From: a candidate division Zixibacteria bacterium SM23_81 | GTDB taxonomy: Bacteria; SM23-81 | Assembly: GCA_001304015.1 (NCBI GenBank) | Contig: LJUY01000011.1 | Coordinates: forward strand, 1 to 64,000 | DNA: 64,000 bases | Direction: 5' to 3' | In this document: one piece after another, positions 52,990 through 62,321 of the stretch | Layout of the letters: each line of letters opens with the position of its first letter | Position numbering within the stretch: position 1 is the stretch's first letter | The notes under the pieces: model-generated | What the model was told of the DNA's origin: nothing | What the model saw: the letters and a program-made list of their open reading frames with translations, nothing else | The model's database searches: none | Translations under genes and position numbers: made by a program

Positions 52990-53748
52990 TCACCCCACCA
53001 ACCCCCACCCGATCCTCAGCGCAATGAGGACTAGGACGATTCCCACCACCAAATTAAACTTACGCTCGCCGATGGTCATGTGCGTCCTGAAGCCAACGAG
53101 CAAGCCGATGATCACCCCAGGGCTGGCCAGAACGATTAACCTGACCACCTCTACATTCCACATCCCTACGGCGCCGTAGACGAACAGCCTCATGGCCCCG
53201 CCGATGAACAAAACGGCCACCATCACTTGGCGAAAGCGCGTCTTGTCCATCAAGGGGCGGGTGACGGCTACCACGAAGGGGCCACTGATGCCCACCAGGC
53301 CTCCGGTGAATCCCCCTATCACGCCACCGGCCCAGGGCTTGAAGAATCTACTCTTAAAAAATCTGGGCGGCAGAGGAAGATCATAGAGAATGAAATTTGC
53401 CCCGAAAAATAGAACGAACAGACCAATCAATCCCAGAACGAGCTGCGCGGGCGCGTAGCCAGCCAAGGAAGAACCCACCATGGTTCCCAGAAGCATAAAG
53501 CCAGACATGGTCAGGATGAAGCGCCAATCCTCTTTCTCATACCTGATGGCCAGGAGCATCCCCAACCCCACCAGCAGATCGATGAAGGCTGAGGCGACCA
53601 GTGAAATCCTGGGACCCAGTAGTAGCCCCACGGCAGGCACGAACACCATAGCTGGACCGAAACCCGTCAAGCCTTTCAGAAAGAAGGCTGTCATACAGAT
53701 GGCCCATATCAGCAGAAGCGTCTCAATCGGGTATCCCAGGATTTCCAG
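52990..53748 (-). CDS. Sulfite exporter TauE/SafE family transporter
   Basis: This TauE-type membrane protein exports sulfite or organosulfur anions. It has the conserved KGLTGFGPAMVFVPAVGLLLG near the N-terminus and GGFTGGLVGISGPFVVAV mid-protein. The track starts at ATG 53694, but the frame is open upstream and encodes hydrophobic EILGYPIETLLLIWAIC. A perfect AGGAGG lies 5 bases before CTG 53748, so I give this start; the ATG form would lose the first half helix. This gives 252 residues, normal for the family. Confidence 0.8.
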   Translation of the reverse strand: MEILGYPIETLLLIWAICMTAFFLKGLTGFGPAMVFVPAVGLLLGPRISLVASAFIDLLVGLGMLLAIRYEKEDWRFILTMSGFMLLGTMVGSSLAGYAPAQLVLGLIGLFVLFFGANFILYDLPLPPRFFKSRFFKPWAGGVIGGFTGGLVGISGPFVVAVTRPLMDKTRFRQVMVAVLFIGGAMRLFVYGAVGMWNVEVVRLIVLASPGVIIGLLVGFRTHMTIGERKFNLVVGIVLVLIALRIGWGLVG

Positions 53749-53769
53749 ATAAACCTCCTAGGGTTTAAA

Positions 53770-53992
53770 ACGGTTGATCTCGAAAATCATTTGGCGGTTT
53801 CGAAGCTCGTAACGAGACTCGAGATTCGTGATTCGAAAAAACCTGCCAACTGCTACTGCTATTTCCATTGCTATTGCCGATTTCCTCTGTATTTCTCACG
53901 AGTCTCGAATCTCGATTCACGATCCACGATTCACGATCAAAGGTTTTTCAAGGATCAATCGAGCTTCTTGAATAATCCGGGCTAAAAACGGT
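53770..53992 (-). repeat. Dispersed intergenic repeat, copy G
   Basis: The copy lies between the HAD gene and tauE. It has GGTTTCGAAGCTCGTAACGA (as copy F), CTCGAGATTCGTGATTCG, CTGCTATTTCCATTGCTATT words, and CGATTCACGATCCACGATTC. It ends with TTTTTCAAGGATCAATCGAG-n-AATAATCCGGGCTA, the end shared with copy D. The two ends are inverted CGATT words. Confidence 0.82.
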
Positions 53993-54016
53993 TGATAACG
54001 AGAAAAGCACAAGCTA

Positions 54017-54622
54017 CTATAGCAGTCCTCTGGCTTGCAAAATCCCCTTCAGTTCAGGGGCACCGGTATAGGGAATCCCAAATATGCCCAGTTTGCAGGC
54101 GGCTTTTACATATTCCGGGATGTCGTCGACATAGATAATCTGAGTTGGATCTGTAGAAAGGGATATGGCCCGCTGGTAAATCCTCCTATCCGGCTTACAG
54201 TGACCCACTTCACAGGATAATATCAGGCTGTCGAAAAGGGGAAGCACATCATAGCGCTTTTTTACGTGTTCCACATGCCAGACATTTGTATTGGATAAAA
54301 GCAATAACCGCGATCTGCCCCTTTTCCTTAGCGCCTTTATGAGGTCGACGACCGGCCTGTTCTGGGTAAATATATCCGACCACATTTTCTTAAACTGATC
54401 CACGTCCAGCTTCACTTTTAGCGCTGCTGAACATCGTGCCGCGAAGGTCTCCGGCGAGATCTCTCCTTTATCAAACTCGTACTCCAGGCCCTCTAAAAAT
54501 ATTTTCCGATAGGCCAACTCCACACCAATATGATGCCTTCTCCCCACCTTCCGACAAAAAATGCGGTGATCGCAGAAAAGGACGACGTTTCCCAGATCAA
54601 AAATAACCGTCGTGTCTTTCAT
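54017..54622 (-). CDS. HAD-superfamily hydrolase
   Basis: This 201-residue haloacid dehalogenase-like phosphatase/phosphoglucomutase-type protein has VIFDLGNVVLFCDHR (a DxG start in place of DxD, common in one HAD branch), LLLLSNTNVWH and GHCKPDRRIYQRAI, with the C-terminal YVDDIPEYV acidic motif. The substrate is unknown. Start ATG 54622 with only a weak Shine-Dalgarno; the longer track N-terminus is unsupported. It is not obviously linked to its neighbours. Confidence 0.85.
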   Translation of the reverse strand: MKDTTVIFDLGNVVLFCDHRIFCRKVGRRHHIGVELAYRKIFLEGLEYEFDKGEISPETFAARCSAALKVKLDVDQFKKMWSDIFTQNRPVVDLIKALRKRGRSRLLLLSNTNVWHVEHVKKRYDVLPLFDSLILSCEVGHCKPDRRIYQRAISLSTDPTQIIYVDDIPEYVKAACKLGIFGIPYTGAPELKGILQARGLL

Positions 54623-54735
54623 AGGATTTTGACGTATTTGACCCACATCCGCAAGTAACCCCCTCATGGGCTCAACTCGGATTTGCGCAAAGGACAATGA
54701 TGAGCTTGAGGACGATGAGTCAGATTACCCATCCC

Positions 54736-55674
54736 TTATGCAGGCGGATTCATTTTCCCAGGCGACCCTTCGACCCCCTTGGCCGGTTTTTCTATCTGTG
54801 TCGGTGAGATCTTCTCCTTCAGGAGCTCGCCGATCCCAGCGATGCTTCCCAGAATCCCCGAGGCTTCATAAGGCAGAAACACCTTCGTCGATTGGCCGTC
54901 GGCGATCTTCTGGAGGGCCTCCAGATACTTTATGGCGATCAAGTCGTTGGTCGGCCTGCCCGTGTGGATGGCCCCGAAGACGGTCTGGATGGCTTCGGCC
55001 TCCCCTTTCGCCACGGTCAGCTTCTGATACTTGTTAGCATCGGCCACCTTCTTGATGGCCTCGGCCTCGCCCTCGGCCTTGAGAATGGCCGACTGCTTGT
55101 GGCCCTCCGCCTCCAGGATCATGGCTCTTCTATCACGCTCGGCCTTCATCTGGCGGTGCATGGCATCGGTCACGTCCGCGGGCGGCTCGATCCTCTGCAG
55201 CTCCACCCGGGTCACCTTGGTGCCCCATTTGTCCGTCGCGTCGTCCAGAATCTCACGCAACTTTGTGTTGATGATCTCCCGGGAGGTCAACGACTCGTCC
55301 AGGGCCAGATCGCCGATGAGGTTCCTCAAGTTGGTCTGGGCCAACTTGGTGGCCGCTGTGTAGAAGCTGGCCACGTTGTAGGTCACCTTCACCGGGTCGG
55401 TGACCTCGTAGTAAACCACAGCGTCCACCTCCACGACCACGTTATCTTTAGTGATGACCCCCTGGGGCGGGACATCGACGACCTGCTCTCTCATATCCAC
55501 CTTGATCATCCGCTCCAGAAAGGGGATAATCAGGCTGAGTCCGCTGTCGGCGGTGCGCTGATACTTACCCAGTCGTTCAATCAAGCCCTTCTCCCAGGGT
55601 CGGACGATCTTGATGCCTTTGGCGGCGATAATCAGCAGGACAAAGGCCACGATGATAAAAGGCAATACGGTCAT
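54736..55674 (-). CDS. SPFH/stomatin-like membrane protein
   Basis: This 312-residue protein has one N-terminal membrane helix ([18 protein letters not shown]), then the SPFH domain ([16 protein letters not shown] ... [16 protein letters not shown]). A coiled coil rich in [11 protein letters not shown] follows (about 200-250) that forms oligomers. It is a bacterial flotillin/stomatin type that scaffolds membrane proteases. Its start overlaps the nfeD stop (ATGA), and NfeD is the known partner of such proteins. No catalytic activity is expected. Confidence 0.9.
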   Translation of the reverse strand: MTVLPFIIVAFVLLIIAAKGIKIVRPWEKGLIERLGKYQRTADSGLSLIIPFLERMIKVDMREQVVDVPPQGVITKDNVVVEVDAVVYYEVTDPVKVTYNVASFYTAATKLAQTNLRNLIGDLALDESLTSREIINTKLREILDDATDKWGTKVTRVELQRIEPPADVTDAMHRQMKAERDRRAMILEAEGHKQSAILKAEGEAEAIKKVADANKYQKLTVAKGEAEAIQTVFGAIHTGRPTNDLIAIKYLEALQKIADGQSTKVFLPYEASGILGSIAGIGELLKEKISPTQIEKPAKGVEGSPGKMNPPA

Positions 55675-56123
55675 TTTTCGCTCTCCTCTTCAACGGTTTT
55701 CACCACCATATGGGTTCCATCCAATCGAGTCACCTCCACCCTGCTCCCGACGGCTATCACCATATCAGTATCACTGTCCGCCCGCCACTCTTCTTTGTCT
55801 ATTCGGATTCGTCCGGTGTTCTTGGCGTTGTCGATCTCTTCCAGCACAAGACCTCTCTTTCCGATAAAGCGATCGGCTCCAATTCCCGGAGGTTGCTTCT
55901 TGGTGAATCGTTCGGCAAACTTCCGGGAGACGGCGAAAAGCACCCCTGAGACCACCACAAAAGTCGCCCACTGCCAGCCAGCCCCAAGGCCCAGAATGGC
56001 CAGAAGGCCCGCCACCAACGCGCCGATGCCAAACCACAGAAGAAAGAAGCCTGCCGTGAAGACCTCGCCGATGATGCATATGGCGGCAAGGATCATCCAG
56101 ATCCACCAGATGCTACTAGGCAT
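55671..56123 (-). CDS. NfeD family membrane protein
   Basis: This 150-residue protein has four hydrophobic N-terminal segments ([16 protein letters not shown] etc.) and a C-terminal OB-fold ([10 protein letters not shown] ... [15 protein letters not shown]). It is the typical partner of the SPFH protein encoded downstream, with overlapping start and stop, so a membrane complex is likely. The long-form serine-protease domain of some NfeD proteins is absent. Start ATG 56123 fits the family. Confidence 0.9.
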   Translation of the reverse strand: MPSSIWWIWMILAAICIIGEVFTAGFFLLWFGIGALVAGLLAILGLGAGWQWATFVVVSGVLFAVSRKFAERFTKKQPPGIGADRFIGKRGLVLEEIDNAKNTGRIRIDKEEWRADSDTDMVIAVGSRVEVTRLDGTHMVVKTVEEESEK

Positions 56124-56145
56124 AATGCTACCTCCTTTTCGGGAT

Positions 56146-58027
56146 TTACTCGTTTACCTTGCCACATCTTTGTTTGATATGTCCTTGTTTGTCTTTTCCC
56201 AATGTCCTCGACGGTAGTCTTTTTTGACTATCCATCACCATGGACGCAAAATAATAAACACAACTGGCTGTCCCATCAATAGTCGGTTCATTTGTTGAAT
56301 AATCGCCGACATCATCGTGATAAACCGCCAAAGAGCATTGAAAAACAGAATATTCATCATCTCCTTCCAAATGTATATGTTTTAAATTCTCATAGATGCT
56401 GCTATAGACCGGCCCATCTAGCAAACCGCCATCGAGTCTGTAGCCATACAAATGGGTGAACGCCGAATGTAGGGTCTCGGGCATAATTACCATCTGGGGG
56501 TAGTCCAATAACCATACTTATGCCCCAGGGATTACACCCCAACAGCCAATCACGCATGGCAGTTTCCAGTTTCAAATAGCTGCTATCTCCCGAAAGCTTT
56601 CGATAAAGGTAACACTGCGTGATAAATGCTGCTACTAAATTATTGGAACACCAAATGAAAGGGATCCCCATCAAAAACGCATTGTCTTTAGCTCGCTGCC
56701 AAACTTTCTCAATACCTTGCTGATAATAATCTGCAAGTTCTTGTTTTAATTCATCAGGGACATTTTGAGCCAGTTCATAGTGGCCGATATTTATGAATGG
56801 ATACCACTGGTAATGGCGAGCAGTTTCTTCCCCTAACCAGGGTGTAATTTTCTCCTGTTGGCTATATTTGTAAGCATCATCTAAGAAATCTTTGTCGCCA
56901 GTCAGCGAATACATTTCTGCGGCCGCGAGTTCCATGTCATCAACCCAGTTGTCTTCTTCATAAAAATAGGGTGCCCTACAAGGTGCTGTCTGACAGACAC
57001 CTGGTTTCTCTCTTCCAAATTCATAAGCACTTAGCGCTTTTTCTTGAAGCACTCCGGCAAAAGTTGTATCTATATAGTAAAAGATCTCGGCTCCTAATGC
57101 AAAGGCAGATGCAAATTTCCCAGCTGTTGAGGCGACTCCGGTGGTTCTATTCTTATTTTCAAATATCCCTTGCGCTTTGCCGGAACAAAAATAGACCGGA
57201 CGCTCAAGTCCCCTGCTGTAGCTAACAGAATCCATCGTCGGCAAGCGAAAGCCAGCGTGGTCGCGATCATCTGCAACTTGGTTAAACATATAATTCTCGC
57301 TAGGATGCATCTTCATCAACCAGTTCAGACCCCATCGTGCTTCATCTAATATATCAGGGATACCATTTGGAGCCGGCATGCCACTTGCATCGTATTGATC
57401 GGCAAAGACAGAAGGATGATCACGATAGGCTAAGAGCAGCTGAAAGGTGGCGTTTGCAGAAGTTGCTGCATATTTCAAGTAATCTGAAGCATCATGCCAG
57501 CCCCCAGTAACATCGATATGAGTACCATCTGGCATAGGACCGTAAATGGTATAGCCATCACTCTTATGACAGGAATCGCTTAAAAAGGGATTGAAGCCAC
57601 AGCGTTGCTGCCGCAGGTATTTTAAAAGAAAATCAGCACTACCATCATATACTTTGTCATTTATTTTAAATATCGGTGATCGTATACCATCCATAAGCAA
57701 ATAATAATTTCCTTTCTTTTGAAACGAACTAAAATTCAATCGAAAAGTGCTGACAAAAGGCCCATATGCCCCCGTATCATTTATTTGTCCTGAAGACCAA
57801 ATTTGCTCGTTTGTAGCGGCATCATGTATATGAAATTGATCGCATTCCATACTGCTTTTACTGCATAGGACTGCGATCTTCACAGATTCTGAGAGATAGC
57901 CTAACTGGTTAATCCTAATCCAACTATTATCAGTCGATTGACTGCTCGTTGAACAGCCAATTACCAGCAGAAAAAGTGCTGATAGCGTTTTGCTTACTTG
58001 AGAAATACCTTGCACGGAGCACCCCAA
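56146..58027 (-). pseudogene. Glycoside hydrolase family 9 (endoglucanase-type) lipoprotein, frameshifted
   Basis: GH9 enzymes cleave beta-1,4-glucans. The 5' frame (58027 to about 56470) has a lipobox (LVIGC), a CelD_N-type Ig-like domain (WIRINQLGYL) and the catalytic Asp region GGWHDASDYLKY. It reaches LGCNPWG and ARDP, then leaves frame. The next frame, to 56146, continues HSAFTHLYGYRLDGG and NEPTIDGTAS, which holds the catalytic Glu. One extra base near 56470 explains the break; deletion would restore a family-length protein. Either a decaying gene or a sequencing error. Start TTG 58027 or GTG 58015. Confidence 0.88.
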
Positions 58028-58065
58028 TTAACTCATCTTACATCGTGTTCCTTTACACCAACGTC

Positions 58066-58704
58066 TCACCTCTTCATGCTGATGGTCAGCCCATCACCGA
58101 TGGGCAAAATGGTGCTCACCAGACGCGGGTCGGCGAAGACCTGTTCATTATATTCGTCCATGTGCTTGCTGAGCTCCTCGCGAAAGCCCATAGGCCGAAA
58201 CAGTGCATCGTCGGCGGCGATGACACCACCGGGTCGAATCAGCTGGATGCATTTCTCCAACATGACGGGATAGAGGGATTTAGTGGCATCCTGGAGGATC
58301 AGGTCGAAGGGTCCCACAAGATGGTGAACAAACTGGCTGGCATCGCCTTGAATCAACTCAACAACATCGGACAGGCCAGCCCGCTCCACGTTCCGTTTTG
58401 CCTCTTGATAAAACTCCTCCCTGGACTCAATGGCCATCAGATGACCGCCGGTTTTCTGCAAACCCTGGCCGAGAAAGATGGTGGAGTATCCGATGCACGT
58501 GCCGAACTCCAGGGCTCGCTTTGCCCTCATGACCTGGATCAGCCAATTCAGAAAGATGCCAACGTGGATCCCGATGTGCGGTGCCACATCCTCCCGGGTT
58601 TGATATTCCTTTTCCAGCTCCTTTAGAACCGAATTGGGATAGGAGAGAAAACCCTCAATATAGGAAAGTAATTGTTTCATTAGCGTCCCATCAAGAACGT
58701 TCAT
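58066..58704 (-). CDS. O-methyltransferase (class I, caffeoyl-CoA/catechol type)
   Basis: This 212-residue SAM-dependent enzyme has ALEFGTCIGYSTIFLGQGL (SAM-binding motif I), AIESREEFYQEA and LILQDATKSLYP, with LIRPGGVIAADDALF near the metal site. Such enzymes methylate small catechols or phenolics with a divalent cation. The substrate is unknown. Start ATG 58704 is kept and lies 2 bp from the stop of the upstream transglutaminase-like gene; ATG 58680 is possible. Family assignment is confident. Confidence 0.88.
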   Translation of the reverse strand: MNVLDGTLMKQLLSYIEGFLSYPNSVLKELEKEYQTREDVAPHIGIHVGIFLNWLIQVMRAKRALEFGTCIGYSTIFLGQGLQKTGGHLMAIESREEFYQEAKRNVERAGLSDVVELIQGDASQFVHHLVGPFDLILQDATKSLYPVMLEKCIQLIRPGGVIAADDALFRPMGFREELSKHMDEYNEQVFADPRLVSTILPIGDGLTISMKR

Positions 58705-58705
58705 G

Positions 58706-60790
58706 CTATCTCAACAACAATAATTTTCTCGCCTCAACCTCGTTTCCGGCCTTAATTTTGTAAAAATAAACGCCTGAAGCAACCGGAGATCCACCAGCAT
58801 CTTGACCGTGCCATACGCTGTGATGTCCTCCCGCCTTTATATGATCGTCGACAAGCGTTCTCACCTTCTGTCCCTTGATATTGTAAATCGCCAGAGATAC
58901 TTTTAAGTCCTCTTTCAAGTGATAGCTGATGGTTGTCTCTGAATTGAAGGGATTGGGATAGTTCTGATACAACTCCAACGTCTGGGGCGGAGTCGCGATC
59001 TGTACCACTTCAATACCAGTTTCGCTGACAGCCCTTCCATACATATGCACATCGTCTATATAGGAGCCGGGCTGCACATCACCTGCGTCGGATTTAAACC
59101 GAAACCGAATCTGAACCGTTTCGCCCACATATTTAGTGAGATCCAAGGCCAACATGGTCCACCCGCCAACATCGGGGATTACCGGATCGTCGTTGACGCC
59201 ACCCATGTGGCTGCAAAGAGGATAATACGTCTCTCCATTCGTGGTGATATCCAACCAGAGGGGGTCGTAGACATACCCCTGATTTTGATCCTCAACCCAG
59301 TTCCAAACCCAAAAGCTCAGATATGCACAGGAAAGACTGGTAAGATCGATGGGAGGTGATATAAGCCAACAATCTGCGTAATTTTCATATGTGTCGTCCA
59401 GATCCGTCCCCCAGCAGTTATCGCCAGAGTGAACGTCGGCAGGTCCATAAGCCGGGCTGCCCAACTCCCACTCGTCATAAGTTCCGCCATGAGTCCATCC
59501 ATTTTGTTTGCTTTCGAAATCGTCGAAGAAGACCGTGGTGAGAGCTTCAGGATTGACCTCTCTATAGAGCTGCAAAGCCTGCTGCATATCCTCTATGTAT
59601 CCATCAAGGTCTTTCAGCGCTAGTTTTGACTGGGCACTTTTCTGATAGTCATAGGCGCTTTGCACATTCGTCTGCTGAGCGGGAGTCAACTTTATACCCC
59701 AATACCGGGAATAGTAATAGAACACGGAATCTGTCAAAGAAAATGCCTCCTCTATCTTCTCGCTGGAATCGCTGAAAGCGATCCAACTAGCGGCCGAATG
59801 CGCACCCCCCCAATCAGGGCTATACATGCCCAAGGCAGGATCTGATGTGTGCCAGTATCCCTCAATGCCGCTGGGAAAAAACAGGGGAAATTCGTCTTCA
59901 GGATGACAGGCCAAAGTGACGATTTCATCTTGCGCAAAACAGGGATGTTGCCCCGTAGAAGTCTCCATCCTTATCCATCCATAATCTGGGACATAATAAT
60001 CTATAATCCAATGATGATCATAGTTGCCACCCCAGGTAGGCATATTGAGCAAGGTTCTGGCCGGAACTCCATTTGCTCGGAAAAGAGCTGCGCCTGCATG
60101 GGCATGTCCGGTACAGGAGCTGCCCCAGGTCAAGGCATACACAGCATCCAGGGCAAAGGGTTGGTGGGGCCACTCCCAGGGAATTGTCACACACCAATCA
60201 CGGATGTCATCGGCCAGTTCCATCAGATTCGTGGTAGTGTCCCGAACGATAGCCGCAATCGTCTGAACGATCTCGGCCTCAACCTGGACGCAATCTGTGG
60301 GCCGCAGCCACTTTTTGACAGAATCGGGCAGCTCTTCCAGCGTCGGTATGGGTACGGAATCTGGAAGATCTGCATAGGTATTCTCTTTTACAAACACCCA
60401 TGCTGTCCAATCTAAAGGGGCAGTGGGCGCTTGCTGCATTTGAGCCGCTATGATGACATTGGGCGGATTCAGGTGTACGAATCTGTAATCGATCAGCTGG
60501 GGGCTTTCCACTTCGATGAAGATGGGCGCCTGCTCTCCGAAACAGATGGGCATATGAAAATAGGCCTCATAGGTCTCGGTGCTCGAGCTGGCATTGATCT
60601 GGAGGTTTCCCACTGCCTTGCGCAGGTATACTTTCGTTGGCTGGCTCTTTCCACGCTCTGACACCTGTGCAAAAGAGGAGTACATCTCGTTCACCTCTTT
60701 CCATAAACCGTGTATTTCCTGGCTTGCTCCATCGGATGGGATAACAAAATTGAGAAAAACAATTGCGTAGAAAGCCATGCTGGCTTTCAT
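58706..60790 (-). CDS. Secreted transglutaminase-like protein with C-terminal sorting domain
   Basis: This 694-residue exported protein has a signal-type N-terminus (SMAFYAIVFLNFVIPSDG) and a transglutaminase-like cysteine-peptidase fold at about 200-320. The candidate triad is Cys in GSSCTGHAHAGAALF, His in YDHHWIIDYYV and Asp in the same strand. A MAM/jelly-roll-type region (FDDFESKQNGWTHGGTYDEW) and a C-terminal QNYPNPFNSETTISY...GQKVRTLV...SGVYFYKI domain follow, of the FlgD-like/T9SS type A kind. This tail suggests secretion and surface attachment as in the FCB superphylum. The natural substrate is unknown. Start ATG 60790 has GAGGAGG upstream. Confidence 0.85.
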   Translation of the reverse strand: MKASMAFYAIVFLNFVIPSDGASQEIHGLWKEVNEMYSSFAQVSERGKSQPTKVYLRKAVGNLQINASSSTETYEAYFHMPICFGEQAPIFIEVESPQLIDYRFVHLNPPNVIIAAQMQQAPTAPLDWTAWVFVKENTYADLPDSVPIPTLEELPDSVKKWLRPTDCVQVEAEIVQTIAAIVRDTTTNLMELADDIRDWCVTIPWEWPHQPFALDAVYALTWGSSCTGHAHAGAALFRANGVPARTLLNMPTWGGNYDHHWIIDYYVPDYGWIRMETSTGQHPCFAQDEIVTLACHPEDEFPLFFPSGIEGYWHTSDPALGMYSPDWGGAHSAASWIAFSDSSEKIEEAFSLTDSVFYYYSRYWGIKLTPAQQTNVQSAYDYQKSAQSKLALKDLDGYIEDMQQALQLYREVNPEALTTVFFDDFESKQNGWTHGGTYDEWELGSPAYGPADVHSGDNCWGTDLDDTYENYADCWLISPPIDLTSLSCAYLSFWVWNWVEDQNQGYVYDPLWLDITTNGETYYPLCSHMGGVNDDPVIPDVGGWTMLALDLTKYVGETVQIRFRFKSDAGDVQPGSYIDDVHMYGRAVSETGIEVVQIATPPQTLELYQNYPNPFNSETTISYHLKEDLKVSLAIYNIKGQKVRTLVDDHIKAGGHHSVWHGQDAGGSPVASGVYFYKIKAGNEVEARKLLLLR

Positions 60791-60857
60791 GATGTCCTCC
60801 TCAGTGAAAAACCACTTGTCCAATGAGTTCGGCTACCCTTCCATCCGCATAGGCAAA

Positions 60858-61295
60858 CTAAGGCAGGTGCTCTGCGCTCTCCAACCTCTTGCTCATGCTG
60901 ATCCGCTCCTCGACCTCATAGCCGAGACGTTTGTAGAAGGAGACGGCCTGAGCGTTTGAAGCCCGAACCTGAAGGTTGAGCTTGGGACAGCCCAGCTCGG
61001 CCAGACTCTTCTCCACCCTTCTCATCAGAGCCTTGCCGATACCCTGGCGGCGATGCTCGGGGCTGACGACCACATAGTAAACCCATCCACGGTGGCCATC
61101 GTAGCCGCCCATGGCCGTGCCCAGCAGCTCTGATCCTCGCATGGCCACCAGGAACAACTCCCTCTGAACGGAAAGTTTCCGTCGGATGTCCTCCTCGGGC
61201 ACGTTCCATGGTGGGGAGTCCGGAAATGCCCGGCGCCACAGGACCGCCACGGCTTTTTCATCTGATTCGATGTAAGATCGGATCTCTAGCGACAT
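60858..61295 (-). CDS. GNAT-family N-acetyltransferase
   Basis: This 145-residue acetyl-CoA-dependent acetyltransferase has VVSPEHRRQGIGKALMRRVE (motif A, Q/RxxGxG/A CoA loop) and LGCPKLNLQVRASNAQAVSFYKRLGYEVEE (motif B). It is RimI/YafP-like in size; the acceptor (protein N-terminus, small molecule or drug) is unknown. It lies 6 bp downstream of the EamA gene, suggesting co-transcription. Start ATG 61295. Confidence 0.9.
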   Translation of the reverse strand: MSLEIRSYIESDEKAVAVLWRRAFPDSPPWNVPEEDIRRKLSVQRELFLVAMRGSELLGTAMGGYDGHRGWVYYVVVSPEHRRQGIGKALMRRVEKSLAELGCPKLNLQVRASNAQAVSFYKRLGYEVEERISMSKRLESAEHLP

Positions 61296-61301
61296 ATTTC
61301 T

Positions 61302-62252
61302 CTACCTGACCGCTGGCGCCAGAGCTATCGCCTTAATGTCTATCTGCGACAGCAACATTCCCCCCAGCATCAAGACGCATCCAAACAGCTCCCGAACCGT
61401 GAGGACCTCCCCCAACATCAACCACCCGCCTATAACGGCGAAGACTGCCTCCAAGCTGAGTATTATGGCCGCGTGAGCGGGGTGAACCCTGCGCTGGGCG
61501 ACCACCTGAAGGGTATAGGCTACGCCCGTGGATATCAGGCCAGCATAGAGGATAGGGATGGCTGCTCCCAGAAGCCCCTGTCTAGTGATGGTCTCCACCA
61601 GACCCGCGACGATGAGGCTCATCGCCGAACAAGCTATAAACTGCATGAAGGCCAGCTTAACAGAATTGATCCTCGGTGAGAGCCAGCCAATGATATGCAC
61701 GTGACCAGCCCAGGCGAAAGCCCCCAGGAGAACTAAAAGATCGCCCCTGGAGATTGTGATCTTTCCAGCCACACTCAGAAGGTAGAGCCCTGTCACGGCC
61801 AACCCAGCGCCCAACCAGGCTTCTAGGCCAGCTCGCTGTCTCCAGCATAGACCCATAATGGGAACGATGATGACATACAAACCGGTGATGAAACCGGCCT
61901 TGCCAGCCGTCGTGTAGACGATCCCCATCTGCTGAAGAGATGCGCCCACAAAGAGGGCTGCGCCAGCCAGGCTGCCGCTCAGGAGGACTGCTTTCCCTCG
62001 TGCTCTTGGCAGCGCATCTTCGGATCCTGTTGGATGCCCCCGGCCGCGCAATAAAAACGGGATCAGCGCTATTCCGCCCATGGCAAAACGCACCGCATTG
62101 AAGGCAAAGGGGCCCACATGCTCCATGCCCGCGCGTTGAGCCACAAAAGCAAATCCCCAGATGGCCGCGGCCAGAAGGAGCAAGGCGTTGGATCTCCACC
62201 TGGGTTCTTTTTCCCTTTGGATACCCTCGATCATATCTCCTAACTGAACCAT
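61302..62252 (-). CDS. EamA/DMT-family transporter
   Basis: This 316-residue protein has ten predicted transmembrane helices in two EamA repeats (LLLLAAAIWGFAFVAQRAGM ... and DLLVLLGAFAWAGHVHIIG). The family exports amino acids, nucleosides or other metabolites and drugs; the substrate cannot be read. The PTGSEDALPRARG loop is the cytosolic link. Start ATG 62252 is kept, but ATG 62234 with AGGAG close upstream is possible. Confidence 0.9.
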   Translation of the reverse strand: MVQLGDMIEGIQREKEPRWRSNALLLLAAAIWGFAFVAQRAGMEHVGPFAFNAVRFAMGGIALIPFLLRGRGHPTGSEDALPRARGKAVLLSGSLAGAALFVGASLQQMGIVYTTAGKAGFITGLYVIIVPIMGLCWRQRAGLEAWLGAGLAVTGLYLLSVAGKITISRGDLLVLLGAFAWAGHVHIIGWLSPRINSVKLAFMQFIACSAMSLIVAGLVETITRQGLLGAAIPILYAGLISTGVAYTLQVVAQRRVHPAHAAIILSLEAVFAVIGGWLMLGEVLTVRELFGCVLMLGGMLLSQIDIKAIALAPAVR

Positions 62253-62321
62253 GTGAAAGTTTCTTAGTGGGTCCTCGATTGAAAAAGATCCAAATTAAGA
62301 GAGCAGCGTCGAATAGGGGCT

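Noticed and set aside
54892-56217. Large plus-strand ORF of 441 residues over the SPFH/NfeD genes
   Set aside because: It is a shadow frame of the minus-strand SPFH and NfeD genes, which have clear family motifs and start signals.
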